Source: an uncultured Pseudomonadota bacterium (GTDB taxonomy: Bacteria > Pseudomonadota > Gammaproteobacteria > Burkholderiales > CAIKXV01). From it: DNA of 63,780 bases. Positions 47,407 through 57,189 of this stretch are shown here, in pieces; the stretch's first letter is position 1; every line of letters starts with the position of its first letter. Made by a program: the position numbers and the translations under genes. Under the pieces are notes generated by a model. That model did not search any database, was not told where the DNA came from, and saw nothing but the letters and a program-made list of their open reading frames with translations. The stretch lies in the NCBI GenBank assembly GCA_903831455.1, contig CAIKXV010000037.1, positions 1 to 63,780 of the forward strand. The letters run 5' to 3'.

Positions 47407-47449
47407 ACTATAGGCCGGCGCCGACGGCCTCGCCCTTGACCGAGGTCAA
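47407..47449 (-). promoter_or_regulatory. FNR-type class II promoter of fhs
   Basis: Perfect TTGAC-N4-GTCAA at 47436-47449, 23 bp, then TATAGT (47412-47407), which matches -10 consensus at five of six bases. Predicted start is near 47400 with a 52-nt leader. Confidence 0.8.
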
Positions 47450-47467
47450 GACCGCCCGGGCGGCGCC

Positions 47468-50269
47468 TCAGGCGCGGGCAAGTACCTGTCCGGCTCCGAA
47501 GGAGGACGCCGGTCCCGGCTCTCCCCCGGCGCTCACCCTCACCGCGCAGTACTTGAACTCCGGGATCTTCCCGAACGGGTCGAGCACCGGATTGGTGAGC
47601 AGGTTCGCCGCAGCCTCGTGGTAGCAGAAGGGCACGAACACCGCCCCGCGCGGGATGCCGTCGTCGGCCCGGGCATAGAGGCTGATCCGCCCGCGGCGCG
47701 ACTCGACGGTGACGACCGCGCCCGGCTCGGCGCCAACCTCGTCGATATCCAGCGGATGCATCAGCACGACGGGATCAGGCTCGATCGCGTCGAGCACGCT
47801 GGCGCGCCGGGTCATCGCCCCGGTATGCCAGTGCTCGAGCTGGCGCCCGGTGATCAGCACCATCGGGAACTGGGCATCCGGCCGCTCGGCTGCAGGGATG
47901 ACATCGGCCGGGACGAAGCGAGCCCGCCCGCTCGCCGTCGGGAAGCGCTCGACGAATACCGTCGGCTGGCCCGGATCACCCTCGCGCTCGCAGGGATAGG
48001 TCACCGATCCGTCGCGCTCGAGTCGCTCCCAGGTGATGCCGGCGATGCTGGGCATCGCCCGGCGCATCTCGTCGAACACCTGCGACACGTCGGTGTAGTT
48101 CCAGTCGAGGCCCATGTGGCGAGCGATGTCCTGGATGATCCACAGGTCCTCGCGCGCCTCGCCCGGCGTCGGAAGCGCCCGACGACCGAGTTGCACCATG
48201 CGGTCGGTGTTGGTCACCGTTCCCGACTTCTCGGGCCACGCGGAGGCGGGCAGCACCACGTCGGCGAGGTAGGCCGTCTCGGTGAGGAAGATCTCCTGCA
48301 CGACCAGGAAGTCGAGGCTCGCCAGCGCCTCGCGGGCGTGGTTGAGGTCCGGGTCGGACATCGCCGGGTTCTCGCCCATCACGTACATGCCGCGGATCTC
48401 GCGCCGCAACGCGGCGTTCATCACCTCCACCACCGTCAGGCCACGCCTGGAGTCGAGCGACGTGCCCCAGAGCCGCTCGAACTTCTCGCGCGACCGGTCG
48501 TCGTCGACGAACTGGTAGTCGGGGAACACCATCGGGATCAGGCCCGAGTCGGAGGCCCCCTGGACGTTGTTCTGCCCGCGCAGCGGATGCAGCCCGCTGC
48601 CCGGCTTGCCCACCTGGCCGGTCATCAGGCACAGCGCGATCAGGCAGCGCGCATTGTCGGTTCCGTGCACGTGCTGGGACACGCCCATGCCCCAGAGGAT
48701 CATCGAACCCTTCGACGTGGCGAAGGCCCGGGCCACCTCGCGGATGGTGTCGGCGGGGATCCCGCAGACCGGTGCCATGGCCTCGGGGCTGTAGCCCTCG
48801 ACGTTGCGGCGCAATTCGTCGTAGCCCAGGGTGCGCGAGGCAATGAAGGACTCGTCCACCAGGCCCTCGTGCACGATCACGTGCATCATCGCGTTGAGCA
48901 GCGCCACGTCGGTGTCGGGCTTGAACTGCAGCACCCATTTCGCGTGCCGGGCGAGATCGCCGCGCCGCGGATCGGCGACGATCAGGCGCGTGCCGCGCCG
49001 CACCGCGTTCTTGATCCACGTGGCCGCCACCGGATGGTTCACGGTCGGGTTGGCGCCGATCACCATCACCACGTCCGCGTTGATCACGTCGTTGACCTGG
49101 TTGGAGACGGCGGCCGAACCGATGCCTTCGAGCAGGGCTGCCACCGAGGAGGCGTGGCACAGCCGAGTGCAGTGGTCGACGTTGTTGCTGCCGAAGCCGG
49201 TACGCACCAGCTTCTGGAACAGATAGGCCTCCTCGTTCGTGCCCTTGGCCGAGCCGAATCCCGCCAGCGAGCGCCGGCCGTAGGTGTCGCGGATCTCGCG
49301 CAGGCGGTGGCCGACGAGTTCCAGCGCCTCCTCCCAGCTGGCTTCCCGGAACGCCGAGAGGGGATTGGCCGGGTCCATGGTGAACCCGGCGTGCTTGGCG
49401 ACGCCCTCGCGACGGATGAGCGGACGGGTCAGCCGCTGGGGGTGGTGCGCGTAGTCGAATCCGTAGCGCCCCTTCACGCACAGGCGGCCGTGGTTGGCCG
49501 GGCCATCGCGCCCGTCCACCCACAGGATGCGATCGTCCTTGATGTTGTAGGTCAGCTGGCAGCCGACGCCGCAGAACGGGCACACCGAATCCACGGTGCG
49601 ATCGGGTTGCTGCAGGCCGACGCCGCGCGCCGGCATCAGGGCTCCCGTCGGGCACGCCTGCACGCACTCGCCGCAGGCCACGCAGCTGCTGCCGCCCATC
49701 GGATCGCCGAGGTCGAACACGATCTTCGACTGGTCTCCGCGGAATGCGTAGCCGATCACGTCGTTGACCTGTTCCTCGCGGCACGCACGCACGCAACGGG
49801 TGCACTGGATGCAGGCGTCGAGGTTCACCGCGATGCCCGGGTGGGACAGGTCGGCCTCGACCTTCTCGCGCGCCGGGAACCGCGGGTTGCTCACGCCGAG
49901 CTTCGCGGCCCATCGGTCCAGTTCGGAGTCCCGGGTGAGCGGCTGCCCCGGCATGTCGGAGAGCAGCAGTTCGAGGACCATCTTCTGCGAGTGCAGCGCG
50001 CGGGCGCTGGCGGTCTGCACCTCCATGCCCGGCGAGGGCTGGCGGCAGCAGGAGGGGGCCAGCACGCGCTCGCCCTTGATCTCGACCACGCAGGCGCGGC
50101 AGTTGCCGTCGGGCCGCATGCCCGGTCGGTAGCACAGGTGGGGGATGTCCACGCCGTGGCGAGCCGCCGCCTCGATGAGGGTTTCGCCTTCGGCGGCCGA
50201 GACCTTGCGGCCGTCGAGCATGAACTCGACGTCCTCGCCGCGCGACACGGGTTCGGACATGCTGTTCAT
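47468..50269 (-). CDS. fdsA: NAD-dependent formate dehydrogenase, molybdopterin (alpha) subunit
   Basis: A 933-residue catalytic subunit. An N-terminal NuoG-like 2Fe-2S domain (about 14-90: [19 protein letters not shown]), then Cys-rich Fe-S ligands ([31 protein letters not shown]), a 4Fe-4S/molybdopterin start [13 protein letters not shown], and the Mo-bis-MGD domains. The active-site metal ligand is Cys, not Sec, in [11 protein letters not shown]. The C-terminal cofactor cap is full length. ATG 50269 overlaps the upstream gene by 4 bp. It oxidises formate to CO2 and passes electrons to the fused diaphorase. Symbols fdsA and fdhA are both used. Confidence 0.94.
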   Translation of the reverse strand: MNSMSEPVSRGEDVEFMLDGRKVSAAEGETLIEAAARHGVDIPHLCYRPGMRPDGNCRACVVEIKGERVLAPSCCRQPSPGMEVQTASARALHSQKMVLELLLSDMPGQPLTRDSELDRWAAKLGVSNPRFPAREKVEADLSHPGIAVNLDACIQCTRCVRACREEQVNDVIGYAFRGDQSKIVFDLGDPMGGSSCVACGECVQACPTGALMPARGVGLQQPDRTVDSVCPFCGVGCQLTYNIKDDRILWVDGRDGPANHGRLCVKGRYGFDYAHHPQRLTRPLIRREGVAKHAGFTMDPANPLSAFREASWEEALELVGHRLREIRDTYGRRSLAGFGSAKGTNEEAYLFQKLVRTGFGSNNVDHCTRLCHASSVAALLEGIGSAAVSNQVNDVINADVVMVIGANPTVNHPVAATWIKNAVRRGTRLIVADPRRGDLARHAKWVLQFKPDTDVALLNAMMHVIVHEGLVDESFIASRTLGYDELRRNVEGYSPEAMAPVCGIPADTIREVARAFATSKGSMILWGMGVSQHVHGTDNARCLIALCLMTGQVGKPGSGLHPLRGQNNVQGASDSGLIPMVFPDYQFVDDDRSREKFERLWGTSLDSRRGLTVVEVMNAALRREIRGMYVMGENPAMSDPDLNHAREALASLDFLVVQEIFLTETAYLADVVLPASAWPEKSGTVTNTDRMVQLGRRALPTPGEAREDLWIIQDIARHMGLDWNYTDVSQVFDEMRRAMPSIAGITWERLERDGSVTYPCEREGDPGQPTVFVERFPTASGRARFVPADVIPAAERPDAQFPMVLITGRQLEHWHTGAMTRRASVLDAIEPDPVVLMHPLDIDEVGAEPGAVVTVESRRGRISLYARADDGIPRGAVFVPFCYHEAAANLLTNPVLDPFGKIPEFKYCAVRVSAGGEPGPASSFGAGQVLARA

Positions 50270-51972
50270 CGGACCTCCTCGGGGAAATACCGCAGCACGC
50301 AGCGGATCGGGTTGGGCGCGGCCTGCCCGAGTCCGCAGATCGAGGCGTCGGCCATCGCCTGCGAAAGCTCCTCGAGCAGCGCGCCATCCCAGCGCCGTTC
50401 GCCGAGCAGCGCGTGCGCCTTGGCCGTGCCCACCCGGCAGGGCGTGCACTGGCCGCAGGACTCGTCGCGGAAGAAGCCGAGCAGGTTGCGGGCCACGTCG
50501 GCGGCGCGATCACGGTCGGAGAAGACCACGATCGCCGCCGATCCGATGAAGCAGCCATGGGGCTGCAGCGTGTCGAAATCGAGCGGCACGTCGCCGAGCG
50601 AGGCGGGCAGGATGCCGCCCGAGGCACCGCCGGGCAGGTAGCCATGGAACGCGTGGCCCGGCAGCATGCCGCCGCAGTACTCGTCGATCAGTTCGCGCAC
50701 CGTGATCCCTGCGGGTGCCAGATGAACGCCAGGCTTGCACACGCGACCCGACACGGAAAAGGACCGCAGCCCGTGGCGCCCGTGGCGCCCGTGGCCGGAG
50801 AACCACTCCGGGCCACGCTCGACGATGTCGCGCACCCAGTAGAGCGTCTCCATGTTGTGCTCGAGCGTGGGGCGCCCGAACAGGCCGACCTGCGCGACGT
50901 AGGGCGGTCGCAACCGGGGCATGCCGCGCTTGCCCTCGATCGACTCGATCATCGCGGACTCTTCCCCGCAGATGTAGGCGCCTGCGCCGCGGCGCAGGTG
51001 GATCGGCGGCAGCCCCCAGGGCGGGTCGGCCTTGAGCCGCGCGAGTTCGCGCTCGAGCAGTTCGCGGATGCCGTGGTACTCGTCGCGGAGGTAGATCCAG
51101 ATGCCGCCCACCTGGCAGGCGGCCGCCGCGATCAGCATGCCTTCGAGGAAGCGGTGCGGGTCGCGCTCGAGGTACCAGCGGTCCTTGAAGGTGCCCGGTT
51201 CGCCCTCGTCGATGTTGATGGCCATCACGCGAGGGGCAGGCTCGTTGCGCACGATCCGCCACTTTCGTCCCGCGGGGAAGCCCGCCCCGCCGAGCCCGCG
51301 CAGGCCGGAGGACTCCATCGCCGCGATCACCGACTCGATATCGCGCTCGCCGGTCATGCACTGCACGAAGGTGCGATAGCCGCCGGATGCGCGATAGGCG
51401 TCGTAGTCGATCGCCGCGGGCGGCTCGCAGCGGGTGCGCCCTGCCGCGACCGCCTCGCGCACCGATTCCACGGTGGCGTGGCCGACCGGGTGCTGGTGCA
51501 CCACGGCGGCCGGGGCCTGCTCGCAGCGGCCGATGCAGGGGGCGTGCAACACCCGCACGCCGGAGCCGAGTTCACGCTCGAGGCCGCTCGCGAGCTCGCC
51601 CGCGCCGGCGAGCGCACAGGACACCGAGTCGCAGACCCGCACGGTCAGCGGCGGCGGTGGCGCGTCGCCCTCGCGCACGACATCGAAGTGGTGGTAGAAG
51701 GTCGCGACCTCGTAGACCTCGGTCACCGCCAGGCGCATCTCGGCGGCCAGCGCCACCAGGTGCGCCGCCTGCAGGCAACCGAACCGGTCCTGGATCCGGT
51801 GCAGGTGCTCGATCAGCAGGTCGCGATCACGCGGCGCATCGCCCAGCAGTTCGCGCACCTCGCGAAGCGCCTCCGGATCGACGCTGCGCCCCTTGGGCCG
51901 CGCACGGTTGCCGCGAAAGACCACCGGCTTGACCTCGCCGCCGCCCGACCCACCCTGCGTGTCGTGCTGCAT
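50266..51972 (-). CDS. formate dehydrogenase diaphorase, fused FdsG-FdsB (NuoE-NuoF) subunit
   Basis: A 568-residue fusion. Residues about 30-190 are NuoE-like with the 2Fe-2S ligands VCDSVSCALAG and APCIGRCEQAP. Residues about 195-568 are NuoF-like with the NADH/FMN glycine loop GLRGLGGAGFPAGRKW, YICGEESAMIESIEGKRG, and the 4Fe-4S ligands ESCGQCTPCRVG plus ICGLGQ. Classic FdsG and FdsB are separate in Cupriavidus. It passes formate electrons to NAD+. AGGAG precedes the ATG. A local triplicated CGTGGCGCC-type unit near 50774-50800 encodes GRHGRHG. Confidence 0.92.
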   Translation of the reverse strand: MQHDTQGGSGGGEVKPVVFRGNRARPKGRSVDPEALREVRELLGDAPRDRDLLIEHLHRIQDRFGCLQAAHLVALAAEMRLAVTEVYEVATFYHHFDVVREGDAPPPPLTVRVCDSVSCALAGAGELASGLERELGSGVRVLHAPCIGRCEQAPAAVVHQHPVGHATVESVREAVAAGRTRCEPPAAIDYDAYRASGGYRTFVQCMTGERDIESVIAAMESSGLRGLGGAGFPAGRKWRIVRNEPAPRVMAINIDEGEPGTFKDRWYLERDPHRFLEGMLIAAAACQVGGIWIYLRDEYHGIRELLERELARLKADPPWGLPPIHLRRGAGAYICGEESAMIESIEGKRGMPRLRPPYVAQVGLFGRPTLEHNMETLYWVRDIVERGPEWFSGHGRHGRHGLRSFSVSGRVCKPGVHLAPAGITVRELIDEYCGGMLPGHAFHGYLPGGASGGILPASLGDVPLDFDTLQPHGCFIGSAAIVVFSDRDRAADVARNLLGFFRDESCGQCTPCRVGTAKAHALLGERRWDGALLEELSQAMADASICGLGQAAPNPIRCVLRYFPEEVR

Positions 51973-51992
51973 CCACCACTCCTGTTCCGACG

Positions 51993-52014
51993 GCGCGGGC
52001 CGCGAGGCCCGCGC
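51993..52014. other. hairpin in the sucD-fdh gap
   Basis: A 9-bp GC-only stem (51993-52001 with 52006-52014) and tetraloop GCGA in the 82-bp gap. It has no U-run and may attenuate or protect the transcript between sucD and the formate dehydrogenase genes. Confidence 0.35.
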
Positions 52015-52054
52015 AGGGCTGCCGGCCCGATGCCGGCGACGCCCTCCGACCGAC

Positions 52055-52936
52055 TCAGAGCACCGACTTGAGCAGGCGTCCCATCTCGGCCGGGTTGCGG
52101 GTGACCTTGATCCCGCACTCCTCCATCACCGCGAGCTTCTCCTGCGCCGTGCCCTTGCCCCCGGAGATGATCGCGCCGGCGTGGCCCATGCGCTTGCCCT
52201 CGGGAGCCGTGACCCCGGCAATGAAGCCGATCACCGGCTTCTTCATGTTCGCCTTGATCCAGCGCGCGCACTCCTCCTCGTCCGAGCCGCCGATCTCGCC
52301 CACCATGATGACCGCGTCGGTGTCGGGGTCGTCGTTGAAGAGCCGCATCACGTCGATGTGCTTCATGCCGTTGACCGGGTCGCCGCCGATGCCCACGCAG
52401 CTCGACTGGCCGATGCCCAGTTCACCCAGTTGCCCGACGGCCTCGTAGGTGAGCGTGCCCGAACGCGACACCACGCCGACCCGGCCCTTCTTGTGGATGT
52501 GGCCGGGCATGATGCCGATCTTCAGTTCGTCGGGCGTGATCACCCCGGGGCAGTTCGGTCCGACCAGCAGCGTGCGGCGACCCTGCTTGCGCATGCGATC
52601 GCGCACCTCGATCATGTCGCGCACCGGGATGCCCTCGGTGATGCAGATCACCAGGTCGAGATCGGCCTCCACCGCCTCCCAGATCGCGGCCGCCGCGAAG
52701 GGCGGCGGCACGTAGACCACGCTCACGTTCGCCCCGGTCTGCGCCTTGGCCTCGGCGACCGTCGCGAAGATCGGGATGCCTTCGTAGCGCTCGCCGGGTT
52801 TCTTCGGGTTGACGCCGGCCACGTAGCAGTTCGCGCCGTTGGCGTACTCCTTGCCCATCTTGGTGTGGAACTGGCCGGTCTTGCCGGTGATGCCCTGGGT
52901 CATCACGCGGGTGTTCCTGTCGATCAGGATGCTCAT
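52055..52936 (-). CDS. sucD: succinyl-CoA ligase alpha subunit
   Basis: The 293-residue CoA-binding and catalytic-histidine subunit. Features: [20 protein letters not shown] start, CoA-binding Rossmann domain ([17 protein letters not shown]), [10 protein letters not shown], and the phosphorylated His in [13 protein letters not shown] (about 246). GAGGA ribosome site. It follows sucC by 35 bp and precedes the formate dehydrogenase operon by 82 bp on the same strand. Sequence looks canonical for the TCA enzyme; malate-CoA ligase (MtkB) is a relative but not favoured. Confidence 0.95.
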   Translation of the reverse strand: MSILIDRNTRVMTQGITGKTGQFHTKMGKEYANGANCYVAGVNPKKPGERYEGIPIFATVAEAKAQTGANVSVVYVPPPFAAAAIWEAVEADLDLVICITEGIPVRDMIEVRDRMRKQGRRTLLVGPNCPGVITPDELKIGIMPGHIHKKGRVGVVSRSGTLTYEAVGQLGELGIGQSSCVGIGGDPVNGMKHIDVMRLFNDDPDTDAVIMVGEIGGSDEEECARWIKANMKKPVIGFIAGVTAPEGKRMGHAGAIISGGKGTAQEKLAVMEECGIKVTRNPAEMGRLLKSVL

Positions 52937-52971
52937 CGTGTCCTCGCTGGAATCGTTCGCGCGATCGGCGC

Positions 52972-54150
52972 TCAGGCGCGCGCGGCGTGCGCGGCGGCGG
53001 CCGCCACCACCCGCTCGGCGGCCTCGGCCATGTTGTCGGCGCTGATGATCGGCAGCCCCGACTCGGCCAGGATGCGGCGCCCCAGTTCCTCGTTGGTGCC
53101 TTTCATGCGCACCACCAGCGGCACCGCGAGCTTCACCTCGCGCGCCGCGCTCACCACGCCGTTGGCGATCGTGTCGCAGCGCATGATGCCGCCGAAGATG
53201 TTGACCAGGATCGCCTGCAGGCCGGGGTTGCGCAGCATGATCTTGAACGCCTCGGTCACCTTCTCGGTCGTGGCGCCACCGCCCACGTCGAGGAAGTTCG
53301 CCGGGCTGCCGCCGTAGAGCTTGATCACGTCCATCGTGGCCATCGCCAGGCCGGCGCCGTTGACCAGGCAGCCGATGTTGCCGTCCAGCGAGATGTACGA
53401 GAGGTCGAACTTCGAGGCCTCGATCTCGGCGGGATCCTCCTCGTCGAGGTCGCGATAGGCGACGATGTCCGGATGCCGGAACAGGGCGTTCGAATCGAAG
53501 TTGAACTTCGCGTCGAGCGCGATCACCTCGCCCGCGCCGGTCAGGATCAGCGGATTGATCTCCGCGAGGCTCGCGTCGGTGTCCCAGAACGCGTCGTACA
53601 GCCCCTTGAGGATCGTCCGCGCCTGCGGCAGCGAGGCGGCGGGGATCCCGATCTTCGTGGCGATGTCGTCGGCCTCGGCATCGGTCAGCCGCGCCACCGG
53701 ATCGACGAAGACCTTGTGGATCTTCTCCGGCGTGTGGGCGGCCACCTCCTCGATGTCCATGCCGCCTTCGGAGCTGGCCATCACGCACACCTTCTGGGTC
53801 GCGCGATCGACCACCAGCCCGACGTAGAGTTCGGAGCGGATGTCGGCGCCTTCCTCGATCAGCAGCCGGCGCACCTTCTGGCCCTCGGGACCGGTCTGGT
53901 GCGTGACGAGCTGCATGCCGAGGATGGCCTGGGCGTGCGCGCGGACCTCGTCGAGCGACTTCGCCACCTTGACCCCGCCACCCTTGCCGCGCCCGCCCGC
54001 GTGGATCTGGGCCTTCACCACCCAGACCTTGCCGCCCAGGCCGCGGGCGGCCTCGACCGCTTCATCGACGCTGAACGCGGGGGTGCCCTTCGGCGTACGC
54101 ACGCCGAACCGGCGCAGGATTTCCTTGCCCTGATACTCGTGGATCTTCAT
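52972..54150 (-). CDS. sucC: succinyl-CoA ligase beta subunit
   Basis: A 392-residue ATP-grasp subunit starting [20 protein letters not shown]. The nucleotide-binding lysines lie in [19 protein letters not shown], the metal/phosphate segment in [20 protein letters not shown], and the C-terminal phosphohistidine-contact region [16 protein letters not shown]. Full family length. It reads from its own upstream region, which carries the fourth TTGAC-N4-GTCAA operator. Interconverts succinate and succinyl-CoA; it could also help supply a CoA donor for first activation of oxalate, which is inference. Confidence 0.96.
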   Translation of the reverse strand: MKIHEYQGKEILRRFGVRTPKGTPAFSVDEAVEAARGLGGKVWVVKAQIHAGGRGKGGGVKVAKSLDEVRAHAQAILGMQLVTHQTGPEGQKVRRLLIEEGADIRSELYVGLVVDRATQKVCVMASSEGGMDIEEVAAHTPEKIHKVFVDPVARLTDAEADDIATKIGIPAASLPQARTILKGLYDAFWDTDASLAEINPLILTGAGEVIALDAKFNFDSNALFRHPDIVAYRDLDEEDPAEIEASKFDLSYISLDGNIGCLVNGAGLAMATMDVIKLYGGSPANFLDVGGGATTEKVTEAFKIMLRNPGLQAILVNIFGGIMRCDTIANGVVSAAREVKLAVPLVVRMKGTNEELGRRILAESGLPIISADNMAEAAERVVAAAAAHAARA

Positions 54151-54745
54151 CGTGGCTTCGCCTGGTGAACTTGCGAACGGATGGGACGCGCGGCCCCCCG
54201 GGGGGCGAGTCCACCCCCGGGCGCACCGGCTGGCCGCAGGCACGCGAACAGGTCGCGGGTCGCGCCGGTCGGCGACCCGAACCCGATGGGGAAAGATAGG
54301 CAGACGCACCCCCGGCGACCTTGACCGCGGTCAAGCCGGTCCGGCGGACGCGCACGCCGCGCCGGATTCGAGCGGATTGTACGTGCATGCACCAGCGGCT
54401 GCGTCGGACCCGGCGTCCGGATCCTCGCGAAGCGGGGAATCATCCCGGGCGTCCGTCCCCGTGGCGGGCCCACGCCGATTCCCGTGCGGCGAGGGCGCAG
54501 GCGCAGCGCATCCCTTCGCCAGCGGCATGGGCCGTGATGCGCGGCGGCGTCCTCGTCCCCGGTGCAGACCGAACCCCTGCGCGCGCCGGCGCCGATGCCG
54601 GACAGTCAGCTGCGCTAGAGTGTGCGGGTCCACGCCCGTTCGCGCCCCGCCACATGCCAGCGTCTCCCCGTCGGCCCCGTACACGCCGCCCCCCCGCCCG
54701 TCGCCGTCCCGCGCACGCGCACGCGCCATACGGCTCGCCCGGCCG
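54151..54745. other. 595-bp intergenic region sucC/alpha-beta hydrolase
   Basis: Contains the sucC promoter and operator (described separately). A second TACAAT hexamer on the minus strand near 54386-54381 could be an alternative upstream -10. The remaining 360 bp are GC-rich with no credible gene, repeat or terminator; a low-complexity plus-strand frame of 142 codons is rejected. Confidence 0.5.
54293..54334 (-). promoter_or_regulatory. FNR-type class II promoter of sucC
   Basis: Perfect TTGAC-N4-GTCAA at 54321-54334, 22 bp, then TATCTT (54298-54293) on the minus strand. Predicted start is near 54286 with a 136-nt leader. Same geometry as at oxc. Confidence 0.72.
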
Positions 54746-55689
54746 ATGATCGCCGCGCAACCCGCCCGGACGCGGCGCATCGCGGTGCGCGACCTGGTGC
54801 TGAACGTGCGCGAATGGGGCGAGCCGGGGGCGCCTCGCCTGTTCCTGCTCCACGGCTGGATGGACGTGTCCGCGTCCTTCCAGTTCCTGGCCGACGCGCT
54901 GGCGGACCGCTGGCACCTGCTGGCCCCGGACTGGCGCGGATTCGGGCTGTCGGACTGGAGCGCGCACGGCTACGAGTTCCACGACCATGTCGCCGACCTG
55001 GACGCGCTGATCGAGCGCCTCTCGCCCGACGAGCCCGCCCGACTGGTAGCCCATTCGATGGGCGGCAACGTCGCGATGACCTACGCCGGCCTTCGGCCGC
55101 AGCGGGTTGCGCGGCTCGCGTCGCTCGAGGGCTTCGGCGGACACCGCTACGAGCCCGACCGGGCACCGGAACACCTGGCCCGCTGGCTCGAACAGCAGCG
55201 CCGGCCGGCGCGCCTGCGCACCTACCCGTCGCTCGAGGCCGTGGCCGCCCGCCTGTGCGAGAACAACCCGCGCCTGGACGCGGCGCACGCGCAGTTCCTG
55301 GCCGGCCACTGGGCGCGCCCGTCCGGACAGGGCGGATGGGTGCTGCGTGCCGACCCTCGTCACCGCGAACTGCACGCGCACCAGACCCGGATCGACGAGG
55401 TCTTCGCCTGCTGGCGACGGATCACCTGCCCGGGCTGTGGCTGATGGGCGACATCCCGGCGAAGCAGGGGTTCCGGCAGGACACCCCCGAGCAGTTCGCC
55501 GAGCGGCAGGCGCAGGTGCCCGGCCTGCGGCTGGAGACGGTCGCCGGCAGCGGCCACATGCTGCACCACGACCAGCCGATCGAAGTCGCGCACCGGGTGG
55601 ACGCGTTCATGCGCGAGGCAGCATGGCGTCCCGCCCGGCGCCCGGCGCCAGCCGCCGTCCGCGGGACACCGCCTGCGCGCATCGCCTGA
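54746..55689 (+). pseudogene. alpha/beta hydrolase interrupted by a -1 frameshift
   Basis: Residues from ATG 54746 read as an alpha/beta-hydrolase: REWGEPGAPRLFLLHGWMDV with the oxyanion loop, PDWRGFGLSDW, and the nucleophile elbow VAHSMGGNVAM. The frame stops at 55444. Homology continues in another frame to 55689, with LWLMGDIPAKQGFRQDTPEQ and the catalytic histidine in VAGSGHMLHHDQPIE. The switch lies near 55430-55435, in a CCCGGG stretch; one inserted base would restore a 314-residue protein. Ser and His are thus split between frames. Either a real mutation or a sequencing error. Confidence 0.8.
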
Positions 55690-55731
55690 TGCCCGGCCCC
55701 TCGCCGGCGCCGCCCTGGCGCGCGCGCGTGC

Positions 55732-57111
55732 TCAGCGATCGGCCCGGCCGCCCTGCGGCCGGAAGTCGTCGGGCGCGCCGGGCGGAATCGGCGGGTGCTC
55801 GCGCAGGCTCTGCTGGAAGGCCTCGACCATGCGGCGGATCGGACCTCGCACCCATCCCTCGCCGGTGCTGTTGATGTCGCTCTCCTCCTTGGGATCGCGA
55901 AGCACGTTGAACAGCCACGGGGTCTCCAGGTGGACCGGGCCGGCGTTGGGCTCGCTCTCCCAGACGAAGTGCAGCTTCCAGTCGCGCCACTTGGCCGCGC
56001 GCAGTTCGTTCTTGATGTAGTAGACGAAGCCCTCGCGGGCCGAGGCCGCCGCCGGGTCGGCCAGCAGCGCGCGCTGGTCGAGGCCGTCGATCGGACGATC
56101 GGCGGGCACCGGCGCGCCGACGATCGCCGCGAGCGTGGCGTACAGGTCGGTCACGTGCACCAGCGCATCGGACACCCCGCCCTCGGGGATGCGTCCCGGC
56201 CAGCGGAAGATGCACGGCACGCGCAGCGCGCCTTCCATCGCGGTGTGGTACGTCCCGCTCCACGGCCCCGCGGTGCCTCGCCAGGGCCGCCGGAACTCCG
56301 GGCCGTTGTCGCTCGCGAAGATCACCAGCGTGTCGCGGGCGAGGCCCAGCGCATCGATCGCGTCGACCATCTGTCCGACCCGATGGTCGAGTTCGACCAT
56401 CGAGTCCGCGAACTCGCCGGCGCGGGTGCGCCCCGCGAACTCGGGGTGGGGCAGCGTCGGGTAGTGCAGTTGCGTGAGCGGCACGTAGGCGAAGAACGGT
56501 CGCGCCGCGCGCGCCTGCCGCCCGATGAAGTCGATGGCCCGGTCGGTGAGTTCGCCGTCGATGCGCCGCCGCGCCTCGAGGTCGTAGACGTGCTCGTCGC
56601 GGGCGGGCTGCCCGGCACGGCCCGACATGACCATGGGCATCGGGACCGCCGCCGAATCGAATCCCGGCGTGCTGGTAAAGAGGCTCTCGTTGGTGGTGCG
56701 AGGAATCCCGTACCACTCGTCGAATCCGCGTTCGTGCGGATGGCGTCCGGCGCGATCGCCCAGATGCCACTTTCCGAAACACGCGGTCGCATATCCGCGT
56801 TGCTGGAACAGCTGCCCCAGCGTGACCTCCCACGGCAGCAGGCCCTGCGGCAGGCCCGCAGGGACCGACTGCACGCAGCCGGTGCGGATCGGATGGCGGC
56901 CGGTCATCAGCGCCGAGCGGGTCGGCACGCAGTCGCTCTCGACGTTGAAGTTGGTGAGCCGCAGGCCCTGCGCTGCCAGGGCATCGATGCGCGGGGTGGG
57001 CGCGCCGCGCAGCATGCCGCCGCCATAACAGCCCGGCTCCCCGAACCCGAGGTTGTCGGCGAGGATCAGCAGCACACCCGGCAGGCGGGCGGGAGCGTCG
57101 GTTCGGTCCAT
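55732..57111 (-). CDS. arylsulfatase-family sulfatase
   Basis: A 459-residue type I sulfatase. The formylglycine motif reads SDCVPTRSALMTG (about 66-78), fitting C-x-P-x-R, so Cys is the modified residue. Metal ligands are DNLGFGEPGCYGGG-like near the N-terminus (ILADNLGFGEPGC, with Asn where Asp-Asp is more usual) and ASDNGPEF later. GKWHLGDRAGRHPHERGFDE is a family signature. No signal peptide is evident, so it may be cytosolic. It is last in the minus-strand operon, 78 bp after the biotin carboxylase gene. Substrate unknown. Confidence 0.9.
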   Translation of the reverse strand: MDRTDAPARLPGVLLILADNLGFGEPGCYGGGMLRGAPTPRIDALAAQGLRLTNFNVESDCVPTRSALMTGRHPIRTGCVQSVPAGLPQGLLPWEVTLGQLFQQRGYATACFGKWHLGDRAGRHPHERGFDEWYGIPRTTNESLFTSTPGFDSAAVPMPMVMSGRAGQPARDEHVYDLEARRRIDGELTDRAIDFIGRQARAARPFFAYVPLTQLHYPTLPHPEFAGRTRAGEFADSMVELDHRVGQMVDAIDALGLARDTLVIFASDNGPEFRRPWRGTAGPWSGTYHTAMEGALRVPCIFRWPGRIPEGGVSDALVHVTDLYATLAAIVGAPVPADRPIDGLDQRALLADPAAASAREGFVYYIKNELRAAKWRDWKLHFVWESEPNAGPVHLETPWLFNVLRDPKEESDINSTGEGWVRGPIRRMVEAFQQSLREHPPIPPGAPDDFRPQGGRADR

Positions 57112-57189
57112 TTGATCTCCAGGGGCGATCGTCGTCGATGCGTTCCGGGAGAGGTCGCCGCCGAGCGGCACGCCGTCCCCCGCCCTCGC

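Noticed and set aside
50774-50800. Tandem CGTGGCGCC-like units in the formate dehydrogenase subunit gene
   Set aside because: In-frame within a coding loop (GRHGRHG); too short to be a mobile or regulatory repeat.
54321-54749. 142-codon plus-strand frame in the sucC upstream region
   Set aside because: Low-complexity Arg/Pro/Ala translation, and it starts inside the operator palindrome.
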